A stretch of 64,000 bases of DNA from Mixta theicola (GTDB lineage Bacteria; Pseudomonadota; Gammaproteobacteria; Enterobacterales; Enterobacteriaceae). Every line of letters begins with the position of its first letter. Position 1 is the first letter of the stretch. Of this stretch, positions 22,997-32,138 are shown one piece after another. The stretch spans positions 372,001 to 436,000 of the forward strand of contig NZ_NWUO01000002.1 of the NCBI RefSeq assembly GCF_002895925.1. The letters run 5' to 3'. The notes under the pieces are model-generated. The model was not told the DNA's origin. It was given only the letters and a program-made list of their open reading frames with translations, and made no database searches. The position numbers were made by a program, and so were the translations under genes.

Positions 22997-23017
22997 AGTA
23001 AACCTGCACAGCCTTGC

Positions 23018-23046
23018 CAAAAAATAAGGCCGGTCGAACCGGCCTT
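23018..23046 (-). terminator. tyrS-pdxY attenuator
   Basis: On the minus strand AAGGCCGG/CCGGCCTT forms a perfect stem followed by TATTTTTT. It sits between tyrS and pdxY and should end most tyrS transcripts, leaving pdxY on read-through. Confidence 0.8.
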
Positions 23047-23053
23047 TTTACGC

Positions 23054-24328
23054 TTATTTCCAGCACACCAGACAGTAGTGCTTTTTACCGCGACGCAGCA
23101 AAGTATAGCGGCCAAACAGCTTATCGCCGTCGCTGAAGCGGTATTCCGCATCAGACTGTTTTTCACCGTTAACCGTGACCGCGTTAGAATTGATCATGGT
23201 GCGCGCCTGGCCGCGTGACGGCACCAGCTCCGCTGTAACCAGCGCCTGCTGAAGATCGGCTTCGGCATCCAGCATAATGGTCGGCATGCCATCCTGCGCC
23301 AGCTGCTCGAAATCCGCTTCGGTCATGGCGCTCAGGCTGCCGGAGAACAGGCTTTGCGTAATACGCTGGGCGGCGGCCAGCCCCTCTTCGCCATGCACCA
23401 GACGGGTGACCAGCTCGGCCAGTACATATTGGGCGCGCGGCGCTTTACCGCTGTTCTTATCTTCTTCTTCCAGCGCATCGATCTCTTCAATGCTCATAAA
23501 GGTGAAGAATTTCAGGAAGCGATAAACGTCCGCATCGGCGGTATTGATCCAGAACTGATAGAATTTGTACGGGCTGGTTTTCTTCGCGTCCAGCCAGACC
23601 GCGCCGCCTTCCGTCTTACCAAATTTGGTGCCGTCAGATTTAGTGATCAGCGGCACGGTCAGGCCAAACACCTGATTTTGATGCAGACGACGCGTCAGAT
23701 CGATGCCGGAGGTGATATTGCCCCACTGGTCAGAGCCGCCAATCTGCAGCGCCACGCCATAGCGTTCGTTCAGGCAGGCGAAGTCATAGCCCTGCAGCAG
23801 ATTGTAGGAGAACTCGGTAAACGAGATGCCCTGATCTTCACGGTTCAGACGCTGCTTCACCGCCTCTTTGTTAATCATCTGGTTAACAGAGAAGTGTTTG
23901 CCAATATCGCGCAGGAAGGTCAGCACGTTCATGCTGCCGAACCAGTCATAGTTGTTAGCCGCAACCGCGCTGTTTTCGCCACGGTCGAAATCCAGGAACG
24001 GGGCGACCTGCTGGCGGATTTTTTCTACCCATTCATTCACTGTTTCAGTCGTGTTCAGCTTGCGCTCTGCCGCTTTGAAGCTGGGATCGCCAATCAGACC
24101 GGTAGCGCCACCCACCAGCGCCACCGGCTTATGTCCTGCATCCTGGAAACGTTTCAGACAAAGCAAAGGTACCAGATGGCCCAAATGCAAGCTGTCGGCG
24201 GTGGGATCGAAGCCGCAATAGAGAGCGATCGGCCCTTGCGCCAGTCTCTCTGCTAACGCATCCTCGTCCGTTACCTGGGCTATCAGGCCCCGCTCTTGCA
24301 ATTGTTTAATCAGGTTACTGCTGGTCAT
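23054..24328 (-). CDS. tyrS: Tyrosyl-tRNA synthetase
   Basis: Class I aminoacyl-tRNA synthetase that charges tRNA-Tyr. It has 424 residues, exactly E. coli length. The HIGH-type motif is HLGH ([11 protein letters not shown]) and the KMSKS-type motif is KFGKT; the tyrosine pocket [10 protein letters not shown] and [10 protein letters not shown] are present. The C-terminal S4 RNA-binding domain begins around residue 350. The ATG at 24328 fits the family; the frame to 24370 adds 14 residues with no support. Confidence 0.97.
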   Translation of the reverse strand: MTSSNLIKQLQERGLIAQVTDEDALAERLAQGPIALYCGFDPTADSLHLGHLVPLLCLKRFQDAGHKPVALVGGATGLIGDPSFKAAERKLNTTETVNEWVEKIRQQVAPFLDFDRGENSAVAANNYDWFGSMNVLTFLRDIGKHFSVNQMINKEAVKQRLNREDQGISFTEFSYNLLQGYDFACLNERYGVALQIGGSDQWGNITSGIDLTRRLHQNQVFGLTVPLITKSDGTKFGKTEGGAVWLDAKKTSPYKFYQFWINTADADVYRFLKFFTFMSIEEIDALEEEDKNSGKAPRAQYVLAELVTRLVHGEEGLAAAQRITQSLFSGSLSAMTEADFEQLAQDGMPTIMLDAEADLQQALVTAELVPSRGQARTMINSNAVTVNGEKQSDAEYRFSDGDKLFGRYTLLRRGKKHYCLVCWK

Positions 24329-24460
24329 TAAAGACTCCATGTTGTAACGACTGCACCTATGCTGGTACACAGCTTTCCGCTGACGTGCGGAGAAATGAAG
24401 CGTATAGAATAAAGCGCCGTTGCCGCCAGCGCCAGCGCCTCAGGCGGTTATTTAGTGAAT

Positions 24461-25117
24461 TCAGGGCGCCAGCCGATCGATTTTCCAGCGCTCACCGTCG
24501 CGCTGATAGAAAAAGCGATCGTGTAGCCGGTTTTCGCCGCCCTGCCAGAACTCCATTGCGTCAATTTTTATCCGAAACCCGCCCCAGAAGCTGGGCAGCG
24601 GCACTTCGCCCTGACTGAATTTCTGTTTCAGCTCAAGAAATTTACTTTCCAGTACGCCGCGCGCTGAAATGCGGCTCGACTGCTGCGAAACCCAGGCGCC
24701 AATTTGACTATCGCGCGGGCGGCTGTGGAAATATTTCACCACCTCCAGCGTCGATAGTTTTTCCACCTCTCCCAGCACCATGACCTGACGCTCCAGGAAA
24801 TGCCAGGGAAACAGCAGGCTCACGCGCGGGTTATTGGCCAGCTGCTGCGCCTTCCGGCTGCCAAGGTTGGTATAGAAAATCATGCCGCGCTCGTCGTAAT
24901 GTTTGAGCAATACGATGCGCTGATAAGGTTGCCCCGTGGCATCGACCGTCGCCACGCACATCGCGGTGGGGTCAGGCAGCTGGGCATCACAGGCCTGACG
25001 CAGCCACTGTTCAAATAACGCCAGCGGCTGTTCGGGCAGATCGTTACGACGCAGGCCGCCGCGAGTATATTCACGGCGCAAATGGGCAATCTGTTGCAAA
25101 CTGTCGTTGTCACTCAT
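24461..25117 (-). CDS. pdxH: Pyridoxine/pyridoxamine 5'-phosphate oxidase
   Basis: FMN enzyme producing pyridoxal-5-phosphate, the last step of vitamin B6 synthesis and salvage. It has 218 residues, as in E. coli, with [33 protein letters not shown] and the C-terminal signature [25 protein letters not shown]. The ATG at 25117 is supported by AAGGA-like sequence and family length. pdxH, tyrS and pdxY are in a row as in E. coli, linking two B6 genes around a synthetase. Confidence 0.97.
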   Translation of the reverse strand: MSDNDSLQQIAHLRREYTRGGLRRNDLPEQPLALFEQWLRQACDAQLPDPTAMCVATVDATGQPYQRIVLLKHYDERGMIFYTNLGSRKAQQLANNPRVSLLFPWHFLERQVMVLGEVEKLSTLEVVKYFHSRPRDSQIGAWVSQQSSRISARGVLESKFLELKQKFSQGEVPLPSFWGGFRIKIDAMEFWQGGENRLHDRFFYQRDGERWKIDRLAP

Positions 25118-25173
25118 AAGGATCCCACCATAGCAAAGGGGGGCCGCTATTGTGCTATTCCCCCTGATAATAT

Positions 25174-25488
25174 TCAACGCGCCTGCGTTGTCTGCAGCTG
25201 GCAATCATTCACGATAACGCGCTGATTGCGTTCAATAAAGGCGCTGTCGCCCCTGGACCAGAAACTGTAGGTGCCATCGCTGTAGCGCACGCCGGAGGCG
25301 GACACCTGTTCGGTTAGCATCAGCGGCTGGCCGTCCATGATTAAATGCGCCTGCTGTTGCGCGATTTTTACCGTCAGCGGCAGCGTGCCGCACAGATAGT
25401 GTAGCGTCTGCTCATCCTGCTGGCGTTTGCCAAACAGGCCGCAGCCGGCCAGCAGCAGGATCGGGAGCAACGTTAGATTTTTGCGCAT
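25174..25488 (-). CDS. mliC: C-type lysozyme inhibitor lipoprotein
   Basis: Outer-membrane lipoprotein that inhibits c-type lysozymes in the periplasm (also ydhA). It has 104 residues from an ATG at 25488 preceded by AAGGAGAT. A short signal ends in the lipobox LLAGC, with Cys16 the expected acylated residue. The MliC domain shows [31 protein letters not shown] and a final NDCQ, whose two cysteines should form the family disulfide. It lies between anmK and pdxH as in E. coli. Confidence 0.92.
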   Translation of the reverse strand: MRKNLTLLPILLLAGCGLFGKRQQDEQTLHYLCGTLPLTVKIAQQQAHLIMDGQPLMLTEQVSASGVRYSDGTYSFWSRGDSAFIERNQRVIVNDCQLQTTQAR

Positions 25489-25507
25489 GTTATCTCCTTG
25501 CGATATG

Positions 25508-26626
25508 TCACAATAGCGGCCGATTGGCCGGATAAATAGCGCCCAGCACGCTGGCTTCACGGGCGCCGGTAACCGAGGGCAGATTGCCCGGCAGCCCGGA
25601 TAAGGTGCGATAAGCCAGCCAGGCGAAAGCGAGCCCTTCCATATCATCGCCATTAATCCCGACTTTATCAGTCGTCGAGACTTCAGTGCCGGCTAACAAC
25701 GCGGCCAGACGCGCCATCAGCAGCGGATTACGACAGCCGCCGCCGCAAACCAGCAAACGATCGCAGCCACCGCTCAACAGCACCTGCTCGCTGATGGTAG
25801 CCGCCGTCAGCTCCAGCAGCGTTGCCTGCACATCCTGCGCAGCCACGGCTGGAAAGCGGCCGAGCTGCTTTTCGATCCAGCCAAAGTTAAAATATTCTCT
25901 GCCGGTGCTTTTGGGTGCCGGCAGCGCAAACCAGCCGTCACTGAGCATCTGCTTTAATAGCGGCAGAATGACCTTTCCGCTGCCTGCCCATGCGCCATCC
26001 TTATCATAAGGCAGACCCTGATGACGCCAGATCCACGCATCCATGAGCATATTGCCAGGGCCGGTATCGTACCCGCCTGGCGCTCTGCCGGGGATCAGCA
26101 CGGAAAGATTCGCGATACCGCCGATATTCAATACCATTCGACGCTCCTGCGGATGCATCAGCAGCGCCTGATGAAAAGCGGGCACCAGCGGCGCGCCCTG
26201 CCCGCCCAGCGCCATATCGCGCCGACGAAAGTCGCCGACCACGGTGATGCCGGTCGCGGCGGCAATCTGGTTATTGTCGCCTATCTGCAGCGTGTTGGGC
26301 GCATCGCCATAAGGCTCATGCCATACCGTCTGGCCGTGACAGCCGATAGCGTTAATAGCATCGGCGCTCAGGTTTTGCTGCTTCATTAGGGTTAACACCG
26401 CTTCGGCAAACAGACGGCCAAGACGCGTATCCAGCTGCCCCAGCTGCGACAGCGTCAGGTTTTGTCCCTGATTGATCGCCAACAGCTGCTGGCGTATCGC
26501 CGGCGGCAACGGATGACAATAGCTTGCCTGTTGTGCCACCATCTGTTCATCAATCACGGCTAACACCACATCCACGCCATCCAGGCTGGTACCGGACATC
26601 ACGCCAATATAGCGTCCCGATTTCAT
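25508..26626 (-). CDS. anmK: Anhydro-N-acetylmuramic acid kinase
   Basis: Opens and phosphorylates 1,6-anhydro-MurNAc from peptidoglycan turnover to MurNAc-6-phosphate, for recycling. It has 372 residues from the second of two adjacent ATGs; the first, at 26629, is only about four bases after AAGG. The hexokinase/ASKHA fold is seen in [39 protein letters not shown] and [14 protein letters not shown]. It is followed by mliC after 19 bases. Confidence 0.95.
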   Translation of the reverse strand: MKSGRYIGVMSGTSLDGVDVVLAVIDEQMVAQQASYCHPLPPAIRQQLLAINQGQNLTLSQLGQLDTRLGRLFAEAVLTLMKQQNLSADAINAIGCHGQTVWHEPYGDAPNTLQIGDNNQIAAATGITVVGDFRRRDMALGGQGAPLVPAFHQALLMHPQERRMVLNIGGIANLSVLIPGRAPGGYDTGPGNMLMDAWIWRHQGLPYDKDGAWAGSGKVILPLLKQMLSDGWFALPAPKSTGREYFNFGWIEKQLGRFPAVAAQDVQATLLELTAATISEQVLLSGGCDRLLVCGGGCRNPLLMARLAALLAGTEVSTTDKVGINGDDMEGLAFAWLAYRTLSGLPGNLPSVTGAREASVLGAIYPANRPLL

Positions 26627-26827
26627 CATGCGACCTTACTTCCGCTATGGAAGAATATTCAAACAGCCCTCAGCCTGGCAAAAAAGGCAGGGTAATTCTA
26701 TGATTAATTGTTGTTTTTTATGTACGACCCGACGCTTTTACATTCAGCATATGTTTTTTTGCTGGCATAATTGAATCTTTGTTTATCCGATACGGTCTAT
26801 GCTCAGCCCTCGTCTTTTTTCATTATT

Positions 26828-26857
26828 TTAAAACAGGCGCAGGTTCTGCCGTATAAT
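26828..26857 (+). promoter_or_regulatory. Candidate slyB promoter
   Basis: TTAAAA at 26828-26833 and a consensus TATAAT at 26852-26857 are 18 bases apart, 58 bases before the slyB start. E. coli slyB is under PhoP; I found no convincing pair of PhoP direct repeats here. Confidence 0.45.
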
Positions 26858-26914
26858 TAGGTCATCTGTGGCTGTCTTTTTGTTGCAGTCAACAATCATG
26901 AAAGGAGCTTTATA

Positions 26915-27382
26915 ATGATGAAGCGTTTATTAGTTGTGGCGCTGGCAGGCATGACGCTGGCAGGCTGTGCTAACACGGATACGCTTTCCGGTGACGTGTA
27001 CAGCGCTAACGAAGCTAAGCAGGTGCAGAGCGTGAGCTACGGGACGCTGGTATCCGTTCGCCCGGTTAAAATTCAGGGCGGCGATGAGAATAACGTTATC
27101 GGCGCTATCGGCGGCGCGGTACTGGGCGGTTTCCTGGGTAACACGGTAGGCGGCGGCACCGGTCGTAGTCTGGCTACCGCCGGCGGCGCGGTACTGGGCG
27201 GCGTAGCCGGTCAGGGCGTACAGAGCGCGGTGAATAAAGCGGACGGTGTGGAACTGGAAATTCGTAAGGATGACGGCAACACTATTATGGTGGTACAGAA
27301 ACAGGCCGCCAGCCGTTACTCCGTAGGTCAGCGAGTGGTACTTGCCTCAAACGGCAGCCAGGTTACCGTTTCTCCGCGTTAA
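26915..27382 (+). CDS. slyB: Outer-membrane lipoprotein SlyB
   Basis: Outer-membrane lipoprotein of the PhoPQ regulon that helps maintain outer-membrane integrity under stress. It has 155 residues, as in E. coli. The signal ends in the lipobox LAGC. A glycine-zipper region (VIGAIGGAVLGGFLGNTVGGGTGRS, residues ~61-86) is followed by a second glycine-rich stretch and a small C-terminal domain ending VVLASNGSQVTVSPR. AAGGAG precedes the ATG. It is convergent with slyA, with a shared terminator. Confidence 0.96.
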   Translation: MMKRLLVVALAGMTLAGCANTDTLSGDVYSANEAKQVQSVSYGTLVSVRPVKIQGGDENNVIGAIGGAVLGGFLGNTVGGGTGRSLATAGGAVLGGVAGQGVQSAVNKADGVELEIRKDDGNTIMVVQKQAASRYSVGQRVVLASNGSQVTVSPR

Positions 27383-27394
27383 GGCTTGCTCATT

Positions 27395-27424
27395 AAAAAA
27401 CCGACGCAAAGCGTCGGTTTTTTA
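27395..27424. terminator. slyB/slyA bidirectional terminator
   Basis: CCGACGC/GCGTCGG with a 3-base loop is flanked by an A run and a T run, so it can end transcription from both sides. Confidence 0.9.
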
Positions 27425-27432
27425 ATCCTGCA

Positions 27433-27876
27433 TCACTCACTTTTCTTGTGCAGTTCAGCGATGTTTTTCTCCAGGCGCGCGATAAGCGTAATCAGCTGAT
27501 CGACTTCGCGTTTCGAAATGCCCGCTAAAATATCATCACGCGTGGCATCGATCACATGTTCCACTTCTTCGATGACAGGCTCCGCCGCTTTCGTCAGTTT
27601 GATGCGTTTCGCCCGCCGATCGTTAGCGCAGGTACAACGCATAATCAGCCCTTTCTCTTCCAGCTGATCTAACGTACGCACCAGTGAGGGCTGTTCAATA
27701 CCGATAGCTTTAGCCAGCTGAATTTGTGACTGATGCGGGGGTAATTGATGAATGTTATGCAACGTAACCCAATGAGTTTGCGTCAGTTCCAGTGGTTTAA
27801 GACGTTGATCGATCAGCGCACGCCAGATGCGCACTAAGCGTGCTAAATCCGTTCCTAATGGCGTATCCAATTTCAT
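27433..27876 (-). CDS. slyA: MarR-family transcriptional regulator SlyA
   Basis: Dimeric winged-helix regulator that counters H-NS silencing and controls envelope and virulence-type genes. It has 147 residues (E. coli 144). The DNA-binding part reads [49 protein letters not shown] with the wing [14 protein letters not shown] near-consensus SlyA site lies 11-22 bases before its ATG. The ydhIJK genes that sit divergently beside slyA in E. coli are absent. Confidence 0.95.
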   Translation of the reverse strand: MKLDTPLGTDLARLVRIWRALIDQRLKPLELTQTHWVTLHNIHQLPPHQSQIQLAKAIGIEQPSLVRTLDQLEEKGLIMRCTCANDRRAKRIKLTKAAEPVIEEVEHVIDATRDDILAGISKREVDQLITLIARLEKNIAELHKKSE

Positions 27877-27886
27877 CTCCTTATAA

Positions 27887-27898
27887 TTAGCTTGCTAG
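27887..27898 (-). promoter_or_regulatory. SlyA-type autoregulatory operator
   Basis: On the minus strand CTAGCAAGCTAA matches the SlyA consensus TTAGCAAGCTAA at 11 of 12 positions. It lies just upstream of the slyA ribosome-binding region, so binding would block the gene's own transcription. Autorepression by SlyA is known in Salmonella; here it is inferred. Confidence 0.55.
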
Positions 27899-28387
27899 CA
27901 ATCAAGCGTGATTTTAGTCTATTTTGCGAGTTTAACGGGCAAAATACAAATTCAGCACGCTGTGTAAAGGATATTCGTTCCTGATGCAAACACCTTGCAT
28001 CTCTGTGTAATTGAGGATGGCTCTGTTGGCGTATCCTGCTGTTTAGCAATCTTTTTCAGATTTCCGCCCATGCAGCCAGGCGTTACTTACCCAGTTAAGT
28101 ACCGAAAACGCAGGAGCCAGAGGGCTATCAATTGGGCGGGTAAGTTGGCTACCGCCAATTTTGCTTTGACCGCTCACGGTTGATTTCGTCACGGCCGATC
28201 GGCGCGTTGAACGGCCTTTCGAACAGACATTACGCCATAACGTACGGAATATTCCGATACGCGCGCACCGGTAATCATGCCGGGATAGCAAGTTAGATCA
28301 ATGGGTAACGTCTCAAAGAAGCGATAAAGCGTGCTGAATGGACTATTGATAAGCAAAACTTTGGTGTTTCCCCGGCAAGGGGCCGAG

Positions 28388-28416
28388 GTAAAAATTGCCC
28401 GATCCGCAGATCGGGC
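28388..28416 (-). terminator. sodC terminator
   Basis: GCCCGATC/GATCGGGC forms an 8-bp stem; on the minus strand it is followed by AATTTTTA, 28 bases after the sodC stop. Confidence 0.85.
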
Positions 28417-28443
28417 ATGGCATTACCTGCTGCAGGAGAAAGC

Positions 28444-28965
28444 TTACTTAATGACGCCGCAGGCGTAACGTGCGCCACCGCCGCCCAGCGGCTGCGGATG
28501 ATCGCTGTGATTATCGCCGCCCATATGGATCATCAGCGCCTTACCGGAAATTTCACTGATTTTTTTCAGGCGCGGCGCCAGCACCGGGTTACTGGCTGTG
28601 CCTTCGGCGCTAACGTACAGCGCCGGGAGATCGCCCAGGTGCCCCTCGCCCCAGGGGCTAAGATGCTTACCGCTATTCTGCGGATCAAAGTGGCCGCCCG
28701 CCGCGCCCGCCGGCACGGTTTTCCCCTCGGTAGTCGCGGGCTCGCAGCTGCCATTAGCATGGACATGAAAGCCATGAATGCCCGGCGGAAGTTGCGTAAG
28801 ATTTGGCGTAAACGTCAGTCCGTAGGCCGTTTCATCGATTTTTACCGTGCCAACGGATGCGCCAATACCCTCTTTGGTCACGCGATGCAGCGTGACTTCT
28901 TCACTGGCCGCCTGTGCGTAGCCGCATATCAGCAGCGTCAACGCTGCCAAACCGTAATATTTCAT
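28444..28965 (-). CDS. sodC: Periplasmic Cu/Zn superoxide dismutase
   Basis: Dismutates superoxide in the periplasm. It has 173 residues, as in E. coli, with a signal peptide (MKYYGLAALTLLICGYAQA). Metal ligands are all present: His67, His69, His92 and His147 for copper; His92, His101, His109 and Asp112 for zinc. Cys74 and Cys169 form the expected disulfide. GGAGG precedes the ATG. It is followed by its own terminator. Confidence 0.96.
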   Translation of the reverse strand: MKYYGLAALTLLICGYAQAASEEVTLHRVTKEGIGASVGTVKIDETAYGLTFTPNLTQLPPGIHGFHVHANGSCEPATTEGKTVPAGAAGGHFDPQNSGKHLSPWGEGHLGDLPALYVSAEGTASNPVLAPRLKKISEISGKALMIHMGGDNHSDHPQPLGGGGARYACGVIK

Positions 28966-29057
28966 CCAACCTCCTGCAGATTAATGTCAGCTTGCCTCTA
29001 TAGCCTGGAAGGAAAATCAGGATTTAGCCGAATACGGCAGCGTTTCTTTGCGTTTAT

Positions 29058-29954
29058 TTACGGCACGTCATAGCCCAGCGCGGCTTTGCGAATGCGGAAC
29101 CACTGCTGGCGGCTAAGCTGGATGGCACCGGCTTTTTGTACGGCGCGCACCCGCTCAATTTTTCCCGAACCGATAACCGGCAACGGCATGGACGGCAGGC
29201 GCATGATCCAGGCATAAGCCACCTGCTCCATCGTTTCGGCCCCCGTCTCTTCGGCAACGGCCTGTAGCTCAGCCCGCAACGGCGCAAACTTCTCTTCGCT
29301 GAACAGACGACCGCCGCCGAGGCAGGACCAGGCCATCGGCTTAATCCGCAGCTGCTGACACTGATCGAGCGTACCGTCTAATAGCGTTCCCTGATAAAGC
29401 GGGGAAATTTCGACCTGGTTAGTCACCAGCGTAAACGGCAGACGTGACTGTAAGAGCGCAAACTGCGACGGCGTAAAGTTGGAAACGCCGAAATGGCGCA
29501 CTTTACCGCTCTGATGCAGCGCGCTAAAGGCTTCCGCTACCTCATCCGCGTCCATTAACGGATCGGGCCGATGTATCAGCAGCAGATCGAGATAGTCGGT
29601 AGAGAAATGGCGTAAGGTGGTTTCCGCACTGCGGATAATATGGTCGCCATCGGTAATATAGTGGCCAAGCGTATGTTCTGGCCTGGCGGTGGTGGCGATG
29701 CCGCATTTGCTCACCAGCTCCATCCGGTGACGTAGCGAGGGTTCCAGTCGCAGCGCCGCGCCAAAAGCGGCTTCGCACTGATAATCACCATAAATATCCG
29801 CATGATCAACGGTGGTAATGCCCAACTCCAGATGCTGTTCAATAAACCCCGTCAGCTGCTGCGCGGACATTTGCCAATCCATTAACCGCCAGTAGCCCAT
29901 CACCAAACGGGAAAACTCTGGCCCCTGCGGCGCGATACGCACTCGTTCTGTCAT
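29058..29954 (-). CDS. ydhF: Aldo/keto reductase YdhF
   Basis: Cytoplasmic NADPH-dependent aldo/keto reductase with unknown physiological substrate. It has 298 residues, the same as E. coli YdhF. The catalytic tetrad is visible: Asp50, Tyr55, Lys83 and His128 (in HADIYGDY, VSKCG and LLLIHRPDP). GVSNFTPSQFALL and PVIGSGKIERVR are cofactor-side stretches. It lies between sodC and ydhL as in E. coli. Confidence 0.92.
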   Translation of the reverse strand: MTERVRIAPQGPEFSRLVMGYWRLMDWQMSAQQLTGFIEQHLELGITTVDHADIYGDYQCEAAFGAALRLEPSLRHRMELVSKCGIATTARPEHTLGHYITDGDHIIRSAETTLRHFSTDYLDLLLIHRPDPLMDADEVAEAFSALHQSGKVRHFGVSNFTPSQFALLQSRLPFTLVTNQVEISPLYQGTLLDGTLDQCQQLRIKPMAWSCLGGGRLFSEEKFAPLRAELQAVAEETGAETMEQVAYAWIMRLPSMPLPVIGSGKIERVRAVQKAGAIQLSRQQWFRIRKAALGYDVP

Positions 29955-30025
29955 TTTTTTACCTTTGCGACTAACGTTTCAGGCCCGCAGTATACGCTGT
30001 CGTCAGAGAAAAAAAGGGGGAAATA

Positions 30026-30265
30026 TCAAAACAGTGACGGTTGTTGGGGTTCTTCGGGGGGAGACGGTTTTTCGCTGCGATGCAGGCGTAACCAGCGCTG
30101 CCGGCAGAGGCGCAGCACTTCGCGCTTGCGTGCATCGCTGTATTGCATCCAGTTAAAGCGCTCTTCACGGCTGCGCAGGCAGCCACGGCAGTATCCGCGC
30201 TCATCTGACTGACAAATACCGCGGCACGGGCTTGGCACCGGGAAAAATTCAAGCTGCTCTGCCAC
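30026..30265 (-). CDS. ydhL: DUF1289 protein YdhL
   Basis: Small soluble protein of unknown function with four cysteines, probably metal-binding: SPCRGICQSDERGYCRGCLRSREER. The GTG at 30265 gives 79 residues, exactly the E. coli length, and has AGGAGG four bases upstream. An in-frame ATG at 30295 would add ten residues (MKEGVYSGGD) but has no such site. Conserved C-terminal part EVLRLCRQRWLR and a final PQQPSLF. Confidence 0.88.
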   Translation of the reverse strand: MAEQLEFFPVPSPCRGICQSDERGYCRGCLRSREERFNWMQYSDARKREVLRLCRQRWLRLHRSEKPSPPEEPQQPSLF

Positions 30266-30403
30266 ATCGCCTCCTGAGTAAACGCCTTCTTTCATTCAAG
30301 CCATCTTCAGGCTGGAGCGCAAGCCTGGTTCAGAAAATTCATATTATTCGTCAGTAAACGAGCGTTGGACATTTTCGGTCAACTGTCGCTTTATTAAACT
30401 TAC

Positions 30404-30443
30404 GTTAAGGTTTTACTAAGCTTTTAAACCTAAGCTGTATAAA
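30404..30443 (+). promoter_or_regulatory. PmrA/BasR-type box and -10 of eptA
   Basis: GTTAAG-N5-ACTAAG at 30404-30420 resembles the PmrA box CTTAAG-N5-CTTAAT known at pmrC/eptA promoters. A TATAAA -10 lies at 30438-30443, so the second half-site falls exactly where the -35 would be. There is no good -35, as expected of an activator-dependent promoter. The start codon follows 28 bases later. Confidence 0.55.
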
Positions 30444-30471
30444 ACCTTCAACTTTTATATTGTTTATACGA

Positions 30472-32100
30472 ATGCTAAAAAAAATACGCTGTAGTGAATC
30501 TTTATTTCTTATCGGTTGCGCACTGTTTTTTACCTTTATCCTTAATGCTCAGTTTATTGTCCGTGCGGCAGAAAGCACTCCCCGGACTCATCTGCATGAC
30601 TATCTGTTTCTCGCCTCGATTCCGCTGGTGCTGTTTTGCGCCTTTATGCTGATATTTAACCTGTTGGCTTTGCCCTGGATCCGCAAGCCGCTGCTGATTA
30701 TTTTGCTGCTATGTGGCGCGGCGGCAAATTACTTTATGTATAGCTTCGGTACGGTTATTGACACCAATATGGTGCAAAACGTCTTTGAAACGGATCTGCA
30801 GGAGGCGACCGCCCTGCTTAGCCTGCGATACGTGCTGTGGCTGCTGGTGCTGGGGATTATTCCTGCGCTGATAATAGCCGTAACGAAGATTAAGGCGACG
30901 CGCCCGTGGTGGTTCGCCCTGGCGATGCGGGCGATATGGTGTATCGGCTCCGTCCTGATTATTTTACTGATCGCCGCCCTGATGTATAAGGATTACGCCT
31001 CTTTGTTTCGTAATAACAAAGGGTTGGTAAAAATGGTAACGCCTGCCAATGTGGTAAGCGGCGTCATTAACTATGTTGATAACCGCTGGCTGCAGGGCAG
31101 CAAAGAACTGGTGCGCATAGGTCAGGATGCCCATAAAGGTCCGCTGATTAAAGCCGCCGAAAAAAAGACGCTGGTCATTTTCGTGCTGGGCGAAACGGCG
31201 CGGGCGGAAAATTTCTCGCTCGGCGGCTACAGCCGTGAGACAAACCCTAAGCTAAAACAGCAGAACGTCATTTACTATCAGCACGCCAGCTCATGCGGGA
31301 CAGAAACCGCTATTTCAGTGCCCTGCATGTTTTCAGGCATGCCGCGTTCGCAATATAACGCCAACCTGGCGCGACATCAGGAAGGCCTGATGGATGTGCT
31401 GGCGCATGCGGGCGTCAACGTGATGTGGCGCGAAAACGATGGCGGCTGTAAAGGCGCCTGCAACCGTATTCCGCATACCGATATGACATTATGGAAACTG
31501 CAGAATATTTGCCGCAGCGACTACTGTCTGGATGAAGCTCTGCTGCACCGTTTATCGCACTATATTGATGGCGTTAAGGATGACTCGGTGATTGTGCTGC
31601 ATCAGATGGGCAGCCATGGCCCCGCTTACTATTTACGCTATCCGCCCGCGATGCGGCAGTTCACGCCAACCTGCGACAGCAAACAGATTCAGGATTGCAA
31701 TCATCAGGCGCTGGTGAACACCTATGACAATACGCTGCTGTATACCGATTCCATGCTGAGCGACACCATCGATTTGTTAAAATCTTATCAGGATCGCTTT
31801 AACGTGGCGCTGATTTATCTCTCCGATCATGGCGAATCGCTGGGCGAGCACGGTATGTATCTGCATGGAACGCCTTATCTGTTTGCTCCCAGCCAGCAAA
31901 CGCATATTCCTTTTCTGCTGTGGCTCTCTTCCGATTACGCCCGTACTTTTGGCGTTAACGAATCCTGTCTGCGTCAGCATGCGCAGCAGGATGAGATTTC
32001 GCAGGATAATGTTTTCCATACGCTGTTAGGGATGGTCAACGTTCAAACCGCTCTCTATCAGCCGCGGCTTGACCTGCTGAAAACCTGTCAGGCGCATTAG
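30472..32100 (+). CDS. eptA: Lipid A phosphoethanolamine transferase (EptA-like)
   Basis: Inner-membrane enzyme that adds phosphoethanolamine to lipid A phosphates, lowering negative charge and binding of polymyxin and cationic peptides. It has 542 residues from the ATG at 30472. Five N-terminal hydrophobic segments (to about residue 172) precede a periplasmic sulfatase-like domain. The nucleophile motif GETARAENFSL has Thr242; zinc-site stretches NDGGCKGACNR, LHQMGSHGPAYYLRYP and LSDHGESLGEHGMYLHG are intact, and disulfide cysteines are present. It stands alone between ydhL and nemR, where E. coli has no such gene; there is no pmrAB beside it. The closest family could also be another EptA paralogue. 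Confidence 0.85.
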   Translation: MLKKIRCSESLFLIGCALFFTFILNAQFIVRAAESTPRTHLHDYLFLASIPLVLFCAFMLIFNLLALPWIRKPLLIILLLCGAAANYFMYSFGTVIDTNMVQNVFETDLQEATALLSLRYVLWLLVLGIIPALIIAVTKIKATRPWWFALAMRAIWCIGSVLIILLIAALMYKDYASLFRNNKGLVKMVTPANVVSGVINYVDNRWLQGSKELVRIGQDAHKGPLIKAAEKKTLVIFVLGETARAENFSLGGYSRETNPKLKQQNVIYYQHASSCGTETAISVPCMFSGMPRSQYNANLARHQEGLMDVLAHAGVNVMWRENDGGCKGACNRIPHTDMTLWKLQNICRSDYCLDEALLHRLSHYIDGVKDDSVIVLHQMGSHGPAYYLRYPPAMRQFTPTCDSKQIQDCNHQALVNTYDNTLLYTDSMLSDTIDLLKSYQDRFNVALIYLSDHGESLGEHGMYLHGTPYLFAPSQQTHIPFLLWLSSDYARTFGVNESCLRQHAQQDEISQDNVFHTLLGMVNVQTALYQPRLDLLKTCQAH

Positions 32101-32108
32101 GGTTGCAT

Positions 32109-32124
32109 TAGACCAACCGGTCTA
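32109..32124 (+). promoter_or_regulatory. NemR operator
   Basis: TAGACCAACCGGTCTA, perfect arms TAGACC/GGTCTA around four bases, lies 15 bases before the nemR ATG and eight after the eptA stop. It matches the NemR box known from E. coli (TAGAC-N6-GTCTA). Confidence 0.75.
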
Positions 32125-32138
32125 TTACCCTGAGCGTC

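Larger units (their letters stand above)
27877..28443. other. Gene-poor interval between slyA and sodC
   Basis: About 570 bases separate slyA from the 3' end of sodC; in E. coli ydhIJK occupies this place. Frames of 60-80 codons on both strands show no start signals and resemble nothing I know. Around 28190-28290 the minus strand has short gene-like pieces interrupted by stops, possibly a decayed gene. The last part holds the sodC terminator. Confidence 0.55.

Noticed and set aside
23354..24256. 300-codon open frame antisense to tyrS
   Set aside because: Lies wholly within tyrS on the other strand and resembles no protein.
26775..26796. PhoP box upstream of slyB
   Set aside because: TGTTTA is followed by GGTCTA with eight bases between instead of five, so the required direct-repeat spacing is absent.
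27995..28183. 62-codon frame between slyA and sodC
   Set aside because: No start signal and no recognisable sequence; kept only as part of the gene-poor interval note.
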